Source: Hyphomicrobiales bacterium (lineage in GTDB: Bacteria; Pseudomonadota; Alphaproteobacteria; Rhizobiales; GCA-2746425). From it: a stretch of DNA of 10,031 nt. The position numbers and the translations under genes were made by a program. The DNA lies in contig NVXB01000051.1 of NCBI GenBank assembly GCA_002746425.1, positions 16,090-26,120 of the forward strand, in the 5' to 3' direction. Under the pieces are notes generated by a model. It was not told the origin of the DNA and ran no database searches. It saw nothing but the letters and a program-made list of their open reading frames with translations. This document shows positions 6,028 through 10,031 of the stretch, in pieces. Positions within the stretch are counted from its first letter, which is position 1. Every line of letters begins with the position of its first letter.

Positions 6028-7151
6028 TGGAAAACTCACCCAACTATAAAGTAGAAACCAGAACGCGCGCTTCTAACATTGCGGGCTTTGTGGCGCTCGC
6101 CCTGCTGATCATCGCGATATTCCTGCCCGCCTTTGCCAGCCGCAGCGTGGTACAGGACATGTTCTTTATCCTGACTATGTTGGTATTGGCGCAATTCTGG
6201 AACCTTTTGGCCGGCTATGGCGGCATGGTTTCGGTGGGCCAGCAAGCTTTTGTCGGCATCGGTTCTTACGCCTTTTTCGGGGCGATTATATTGCTGGGCA
6301 TAAACCCGGTTGCAGCCGTTTTACTGGGCGGTTTTGCCGCCCTTGCGCTTGCCGTACCAACGGCCTATTTCGCCTTTCGTCTGCAAGGAGCCTATTTCGC
6401 TATTGGCACTTGGGTTTGCGCCGAAGTGACCCGCCTTATGGTGGCGCAATGGAAACAGGTTGGCGGCGGCACCGGCACCTCCATGCCGCGCGATGCGCGC
6501 AAAGAAATGTGGGGCAGCGACTGGATTGCCACGCTGTTCGATGTAAAAGCATCTGCTGCGCGCGATATTCTGGCCTATTGGCTGGCGCTGGTTTTGGTGG
6601 TGCTGACCATTGGCGGCATTTACTGGCTGCTGCGCACCAAGCGCGGTCTGGCACTGGCCGCCGTGCGCGACAATCTGGAAGCCGCTAAATCTGTCGGCGT
6701 GGATGCCGTGCGCATGAAGTGGTTTGTGTTTTTGGTGTCAGCCTTTGGCACCGGCATCACCGGCGCTGTAATTTACCTGCAAAAGGCGCGCATTTCACCG
6801 GATGCAGCTTTCAGCCTACTCGATTGGACAGCCTATGTGCTTTTCATCGTGGTGATTGGCGGCATTGGCACCATTGAAGGTCCGATCATAGGCGTGCTGG
6901 TGCTGTTTGCGCTGCAAACGCTCTTCGCGGATTACGGCACCTGGTATCTGATTTTGATCGGCGTTTTGGGCATTTTAGTCATGCTCTTTGCGCCAAGAGG
7001 CATTTGGGGCCTGTTTACCGATAAAACCGGTATCCAGCTCTTCCCCATCAGGCGGCATCTGACCATGCCAGTGACGATGCCAAAAACTATGCCAAAAACT
7101 ATGCCGGGCAAAAACAACATGAAAAAACCGAGGGAGAAAAATAATGGCTGA
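6027..7151 (+). CDS. ABC transporter inner-membrane permease, LivM-like, with repetitive C-terminal tail
   Basis: This is the second channel subunit, 374 residues. ATG 6027 follows AAGGG (6012-6016) and overlaps the LivH-like stop. Family marks are WNLLAGYGGMVSVGQQAFVG (58-77), FRLQGAYFAIGTW (117-129), the ATPase-contact loop AVRDNLEAAKSVGVDAVRMK (212-231), YVLFIVVIGGIGTIEGPIIG (270-289) and FAPRGIWGLF (321-330). LivM proteins usually end soon after this last motif. Here the frame continues for about 40 residues, including four Met-Pro units (347-362) and a Lys/Asn-rich end (363-374), and it runs 8 bases into the monooxygenase gene. The tail should be cytoplasmic and basic. It may be a lineage-specific addition, or old intergenic DNA captured after loss of a stop. 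The rest of the protein looks intact and functional. Confidence 0.92.
   Translation: MENSPNYKVETRTRASNIAGFVALALLIIAIFLPAFASRSVVQDMFFILTMLVLAQFWNLLAGYGGMVSVGQQAFVGIGSYAFFGAIILLGINPVAAVLLGGFAALALAVPTAYFAFRLQGAYFAIGTWVCAEVTRLMVAQWKQVGGGTGTSMPRDARKEMWGSDWIATLFDVKASAARDILAYWLALVLVVLTIGGIYWLLRTKRGLALAAVRDNLEAAKSVGVDAVRMKWFVFLVSAFGTGITGAVIYLQKARISPDAAFSLLDWTAYVLFIVVIGGIGTIEGPIIGVLVLFALQTLFADYGTWYLILIGVLGILVMLFAPRGIWGLFTDKTGIQLFPIRRHLTMPVTMPKTMPKTMPGKNNMKKPREKNNG
7065..7112 (+). repeat. 12-base tandem repeat at the 3' end of the LivM-like gene
   Basis: Four in-frame 12-base units encode MPVT, MPKT, MPKT and MPGK. Units two and three (7077-7088 and 7089-7100) are identical (ATGCCAAAAACT); the first and last diverge. 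The array is in phase with the codons, so unit gain or loss would change the tail by four residues without shifting the frame. Such arrays arise by slipped replication. Confidence 0.75.
7131..7136 (+). promoter_or_regulatory. Ribosome binding site for the monooxygenase, embedded in the LivM-like coding tail
   Basis: AGGGAG lies seven bases before ATG 7144 and is one of the strongest ribosome sites in the operon. It is read as codons for Pro-Arg-Glu in the LivM-like tail, so the same bases serve both genes. It fixes the monooxygenase start and implies independent loading of ribosomes at this gene rather than pure coupling. Confidence 0.7.
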
Positions 7152-8898
7152 TATAACCACCGAGGTTCTGATAATTGGAACGGGTCCTGCTGGCTCGGCA
7201 ACTGCCGCATTGCTATCCAGTTACGATGTCCCCAACATGGCCATCAATCGCCAGCAATGGCTGGCAGACACGCCGCGCGCCCACATCACCAATCAGCGCA
7301 CCATGGAGGTGCTGCGGGATTTGGGACAGGATGTGGAAGCCGAAGCTTACATGTTTGCCACCAGCCAAGAATATTTGGGCGAGAACGTGTTTTGCGAAAG
7401 CCTGGCAGGCGAAGAAATTGGCCGTATGAAAAGTTGGGGCACGCATCCGCTTTCCATGGCCGAGCATAAATTGTCATCGCCATGTTTGATGAACGATCTG
7501 CCGCAAACGTTCATGGAACCGCTACTACACCACACCGCATGTTCAAGGGGTACACACTCGCGAATGAGCACCGAATATGTCAGCCATGAGCAGGACAATG
7601 AAGGTGTTACAACCACCTGCCGTGACCGGCTGACAGGCCAAACACTGACCGTTCGATCAAAATATCTGGTCGGCGCTGATGGTGGCAATTCCAGGGTTGC
7701 TAAAGATCTTGGCCTGCCGTTTGAAGGCGAAATGGGTGTTGGTGGATCAATGAACATCTACTTTAAGGCTGATTTGACCAAATATGTCGCCCATCGCCCC
7801 TCAGTTCTTTACTGGGTTATGCAGCCCGGCGCAGATGTTGGCGGCATCGGCATGGGCCTCGTGCGCATGGTCAGGCCGTGGAACGAATGGCTGATTGTAT
7901 GGGGTTACAACATAAATGAGCCCGCGCCAGAGATTGATGAGGCGATGGCCACGCAGGTTGCGCGGCAGTTGGTTGGTGATCCGGAATTGGAAATTGAGCT
8001 GCTTTCGGCCAATACCTGGACCGTCAACAATATGTACGCCACCAACATGCAATCGGGCCGTGTTTTCATTATGGGAGACGCTGCACACCGTCATCCGCCC
8101 TCCAACGGACTTGGCTCGAACACCTCCATTCAGGACAGTTTTAACCTCGCCTGGAAGCTGGCAATGGTGCTCAAAGGTCAGGCTGGCCCTGGTTTGCTGG
8201 ACACCTACACCGAGGAACGCGCGCCCATTGCCAAACAGATTGTAACCCGCGCCAACCAATCCATTGGCGAGTTTGGCCCCATTTTTGAGGCCCTTGGCAT
8301 GAATGGCAGCATCAATCCGGCCAAAATGAAGGCAAATATGGATGCGCGGACCAAAAGCTCCGAAGCTGCCGAGAAGCAACGCGCTGCTCTACGCGAGGCC
8401 ATTGCGTTCAAAAAATACGAGTTTGATGCCCATGGCGTGGAGATGAACCAGCGCTATAATTCCGATGCCATTTTGACCGATGGACAGATCGAGCCAAACT
8501 TCAAACTCGACAAGGAACTACACTATCAACCCACCACATGGCCCGGTGCCCGCATTCCTCACGTTTGGCTGTTCGATCAGCAAGGCCATCAGCACTCAAC
8601 GCTCGACCTTTGTGGCCACGGAAAGCTGACCGGAATTACCGGTATTGGCGGCGAGGCTTGGGCTGAAGCTGCGCAAAAACTGTGCGCTGAGATGGGTGTT
8701 GAATTTAATGTCCATATCATCGGGCCACGACAAACTTATTCAGATCATACCGGCGATTGGGCCCGGGCGCGTGAGATTGGCGACACCGGCCTCATCATTG
8801 TGCGACCCGATCATCATGTGTGCTGGCGTAAGGATCAAATGGTTTCCAACCCATTGGAAACACTACGCAAAGCCCTAACTTCAGTTCTGTCCAAATGA
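7144..8898 (+). CDS. FAD-dependent aromatic monooxygenase, TfdB/phenol-hydroxylase-like
   Basis: This 584-residue group A flavoprotein hydroxylase should use NAD(P)H and O2 to hydroxylate a phenol. Visible are the FAD dinucleotide motif GTGPAG (12-17), TPRAHITNQRTMEVLRDLG (43-61, strongly conserved in TfdB-type enzymes), the second FAD/NADPH motif LVGADGGNSRV (175-185), the substrate-domain stretch RPSVLYWVMQPGADVGGIGM (218-237), and the third FAD motif FIMGDAAHRHPPSNGLGSN (308-326). The C-terminal thioredoxin-like domain ends with RPDHHVCWR (554-562). Length matches TfdB (about 590-600). TfdB itself makes catechols from chlorophenols. Here the coupled gene is a hydroxyquinol dioxygenase, so the likely reaction is resorcinol- or hydroquinone-type substrate to hydroxyquinol; that is inference. 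The start overlaps the LivM-like end by 8 bases, and the stop overlaps the next start (ATGA, 8895-8898). Confidence 0.9.
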   Translation: MADITTEVLIIGTGPAGSATAALLSSYDVPNMAINRQQWLADTPRAHITNQRTMEVLRDLGQDVEAEAYMFATSQEYLGENVFCESLAGEEIGRMKSWGTHPLSMAEHKLSSPCLMNDLPQTFMEPLLHHTACSRGTHSRMSTEYVSHEQDNEGVTTTCRDRLTGQTLTVRSKYLVGADGGNSRVAKDLGLPFEGEMGVGGSMNIYFKADLTKYVAHRPSVLYWVMQPGADVGGIGMGLVRMVRPWNEWLIVWGYNINEPAPEIDEAMATQVARQLVGDPELEIELLSANTWTVNNMYATNMQSGRVFIMGDAAHRHPPSNGLGSNTSIQDSFNLAWKLAMVLKGQAGPGLLDTYTEERAPIAKQIVTRANQSIGEFGPIFEALGMNGSINPAKMKANMDARTKSSEAAEKQRAALREAIAFKKYEFDAHGVEMNQRYNSDAILTDGQIEPNFKLDKELHYQPTTWPGARIPHVWLFDQQGHQHSTLDLCGHGKLTGITGIGGEAWAEAAQKLCAEMGVEFNVHIIGPRQTYSDHTGDWARAREIGDTGLIIVRPDHHVCWRKDQMVSNPLETLRKALTSVLSK

Positions 8899-9785
8899 GC
8901 GATTCTATGAAAATTGATAAGGTAGATTTTTTCACCGAAGAAAATTCAATCGACGTGGTTGTGAGCCGCAACAGTGAGGCAAAAGATGAGCGCCTCAAAG
9001 AAGTCATGGCCGTTATCACGCGCAAATTGCACGAAGCGGTTCGGGAAATTGAGCCGACGCAGGATGAGTGGTTCAAAGCTATCATGTTCCTCACAGACAC
9101 GGGCCATATGTGCGATGAATGGCGGCAGGAATTTATACTGCTATCCGATGTTTTGGGCGTGTCTATGCTGGTGGATGCGGTGAATAACCGCAAGCCTTCA
9201 GGCGCTTCTGAGAGCACCGTTATGGGCCCGTTTTATGTTGAGGGTGCCCCGGAGCTGGAAATGGGTGCTAATATCTGCCTTGATCAAAAGGGCGAGGACA
9301 TGCTCATCAGGGGCCGCATTCTTGATGGTGAGGGCAACCCAATCAGCGATGCGTTGATTGATGTCTGGCAGGCCAATGATGAGGGCTTTTATGATGTTCA
9401 GCAAAAAGGCATTCAGCCAGAATACAATCTGCGCGGCCTGTTCCGCACAGGCCCCGATGGAGAGTATTGGTTCCGGGCAGTAAAACCCAAATTCTACCCC
9501 ATTCCAGATGATGGGCCCGTAGGCAAACTCCTGGGTCAGCTAGGCCGACACCCCAACCGCCCTGCGCACCTGCACTACATCATCAAAGCCGAGGGTTTCC
9601 AGTCACTAACGACACACATCTTCGACCCCGATGATCCATATATCGGTTCTGATGCTGTGTTTGGTGTGAAAGAGAGCCTTTTGGCAAAATTCGACAAGAT
9701 TACAGATGCTTCGCGTGCGGCGGAGCTGGAGTTTGACGGTTGGTTCTGGCAGGTTGAGCATGATTTTGTGCTGGCAAAAGCATAA
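8895..9785 (+). CDS. Hydroxyquinol 1,2-dioxygenase (intradiol ring cleavage)
   Basis: This 296-residue non-heme Fe(III) enzyme should open hydroxyquinol to maleylacetate, the substrate of the reductase encoded upstream. An N-terminal helical dimerisation domain (about 1-110; DTGHMCDEWRQEFILLSDVLG at 68-88) precedes the beta-sandwich catalytic domain, which starts at ESTVMGPFYVEGAPE (106-120). The four iron ligands are visible: Tyr166 (EGFYDVQQ), Tyr201 (KFYPIP), His225 and His227 (RPAHLHYII). Their spacing agrees with hydroxyquinol dioxygenases. DVWQANDEGFYDVQQ and the N-terminal FFTEENSIDVVVSRN favour hydroxyquinol over catechol 1,2-dioxygenase. ATG 8895 overlaps the monooxygenase stop and has no clear ribosome site, so translation probably depends on coupling. 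ATG 8907 is an alternative start. A terminator follows 20 bases after the stop, making this the last gene of the operon. Confidence 0.93.
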   Translation: MSDSMKIDKVDFFTEENSIDVVVSRNSEAKDERLKEVMAVITRKLHEAVREIEPTQDEWFKAIMFLTDTGHMCDEWRQEFILLSDVLGVSMLVDAVNNRKPSGASESTVMGPFYVEGAPELEMGANICLDQKGEDMLIRGRILDGEGNPISDALIDVWQANDEGFYDVQQKGIQPEYNLRGLFRTGPDGEYWFRAVKPKFYPIPDDGPVGKLLGQLGRHPNRPAHLHYIIKAEGFQSLTTHIFDPDDPYIGSDAVFGVKESLLAKFDKITDASRAAELEFDGWFWQVEHDFVLAKA

Positions 9786-9805
9786 AACTCAAAAATATTT
9801 ACCCC

Positions 9806-9840
9806 AATGAAGGCCTGCCTGCTCGCAGGCCTTCATTTTT
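9806..9840 (+). terminator. Strong intrinsic terminator ending the operon
   Basis: A perfect 13-pair stem (AATGAAGGCCTGC, 9806-9818, with its complement 9825-9837) closes a 6-base loop and runs into five T residues (9836-9840). It begins 20 bases after the dioxygenase stop. An extra complementary pair flanks it: ACTCAAAAA at 9787-9795 and TTTTTGAGT at 9836-9844. The T-run could therefore alternatively pair with the A-rich upstream segment. Confidence 0.9.
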
Positions 9841-9842
9841 GA

Positions 9843-9856
9843 GTGAGTTACCTCAC
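9843..9856. repeat. Short inverted repeat GTGAG-N4-CTCAC
   Basis: Perfect 5-base arms separated by TTAC lie directly after the terminator. The symmetry fits a small operator half-site pair, but so short a repeat can occur by chance. Confidence 0.25.
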
Positions 9857-9857
9857 A

Positions 9858-9986
9858 TTAGGCAGTACTACCTCTTGCAAAAAGGATCGGTTTTTGCAAC
9901 TCAAAGGCCATTGGTAGTCTGTCTTTGAATACAATCCAAAGCGCTTGATTTAATACATAAAATTTCTGCTTAGATGAGTTGCTCAT
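9858..9986 (-). CDS. Doubtful 42-residue antisense ORF
   Basis: On the minus strand an ATG at 9986 opens a frame that ends with TAA at 9858-9860. The peptide starts MSNSSKQKFY and ends FARGSTA. I do not recognise it. It has no membrane segment of convincing length, and a mixed hydrophobic/basic composition. No ribosome site is visible before the ATG. A perfect TATAAT box reads in the same direction at 10022-10017, about 30 bases upstream of the ATG, but its -35 partner would fall outside the window. The palindromes at 9860-9899 lie inside this frame, which argues that the region is regulatory rather than coding. It could be a small protein, the remnant of a longer gene, or chance. Confidence 0.15.
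   Translation of the reverse strand: MSNSSKQKFYVLNQALWIVFKDRLPMAFELQKPILFARGSTA
9860..9873. promoter_or_regulatory. Near-perfect palindrome, operator-like (centre AGTACT)
   Basis: AGGCAGTACTACCT is symmetric about AGTACT with one mismatched pair (C against A). It lies two bases upstream of a longer inverted repeat. A dimeric regulator site is possible; no regulator gene is visible to support it. Confidence 0.35.
9875..9899. repeat. Inverted repeat with 9-base arms TTGCAAAAA / TTTTTGCAA
   Basis: Perfect 9-base arms (9875-9883 and 9891-9899) flank a 7-base spacer GGATCGG. The stem is A/T-rich with only one G-C step per arm, so it is weak as a terminator and more like a protein-binding site or a minor hairpin. 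It lies in the intergenic stretch between the operon terminator and a possible promoter. Confidence 0.5.
9925..9954 (+). promoter_or_regulatory. Candidate sigma70-type promoter with an internal AAGCGCTT palindrome
   Basis: TTGAAT (9925-9930) and TTTAAT (9949-9954) are spaced by 18 bases; they match the consensus boxes at four and five of six positions. The spacer holds AAGCGCTT (9939-9946), an 8-base palindrome resembling the centre of LacI/GalR-family operators. If real, it would drive a + strand gene beyond the right edge under repression. AT-rich DNA yields such matches easily. Confidence 0.25.
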
Positions 9987-10031
9987 TACGCGGTTGTTGA
10001 AGGCTGATTATTGGAAATTATAACCTACCTA

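Noticed and set aside
7801..8379. 192-codon open frame on the minus strand inside the monooxygenase gene
   Set aside because: It lies wholly opposite a conserved, motif-complete flavoprotein gene, resembles no family I know, and has no supporting upstream signals.
1..10031. Mobile elements, CRISPR arrays, tRNA or rRNA genes
   Set aside because: No transposase, terminal repeats with target duplications, regularly spaced repeats or RNA gene signatures were seen on either strand.

Overview
The window holds one dense catabolic operon, all on the + strand: nine protein genes from position 1 to 9785, followed by a strong intrinsic terminator and about 190 bases of AT-richer sequence with several inverted repeats. 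The genes look like those of an alphaproteobacterium of moderate GC content, possibly marine or soil. This is inferred from Gram-negative-type ABC import, a Tat-type signal peptide, overlapping stop/start codons and overall protein style. No rRNA or other taxonomic marker is present, so the assignment is soft.

Layout. (1) 1-2346 is an aromatic-ring module: the 3' part of a PcpA/LinE/MhqO-like extradiol dioxygenase (cut by the window edge), an MhqD-like serine alpha/beta hydrolase, and a maleylacetate reductase. (2) 2376-7151 is a complete branched-chain-amino-acid-type (HAAT) ABC importer in the order binding protein, LivG-like ATPase, LivF-like ATPase, LivH-like permease, LivM-like permease. 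An 84-base gap with two hairpins separates the binding protein from the rest. (3) 7144-9785 is a TfdB/phenol-hydroxylase-like flavin monooxygenase coupled by a 4-base overlap to a hydroxyquinol 1,2-dioxygenase. (4) 9786-10031 holds the terminator and a non-coding or poorly coding region with operator-like palindromes, a weak promoter candidate and a doubtful 42-codon antisense ORF.

How it may work together. The importer would bring in an aromatic compound or aromatic acid. The flavoprotein would hydroxylate a phenolic substrate towards hydroxyquinol (1,2,4-trihydroxybenzene). The intradiol enzyme would open hydroxyquinol to maleylacetate, and the reductase would turn maleylacetate into 3-oxoadipate for central metabolism. 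The partial extradiol enzyme suggests a second entrance, direct cleavage of a (substituted) hydroquinone, that also feeds the reductase. The hydrolase sits between these two genes and may act on an intermediate or in quinone defence. The individual families are known. What is less ordinary is their combination: two unrelated ring-cleaving folds around one maleylacetate reductase, with a dedicated five-gene importer in the same transcript. The actual substrate cannot be read from the sequence, and no regulator gene lies inside the window.
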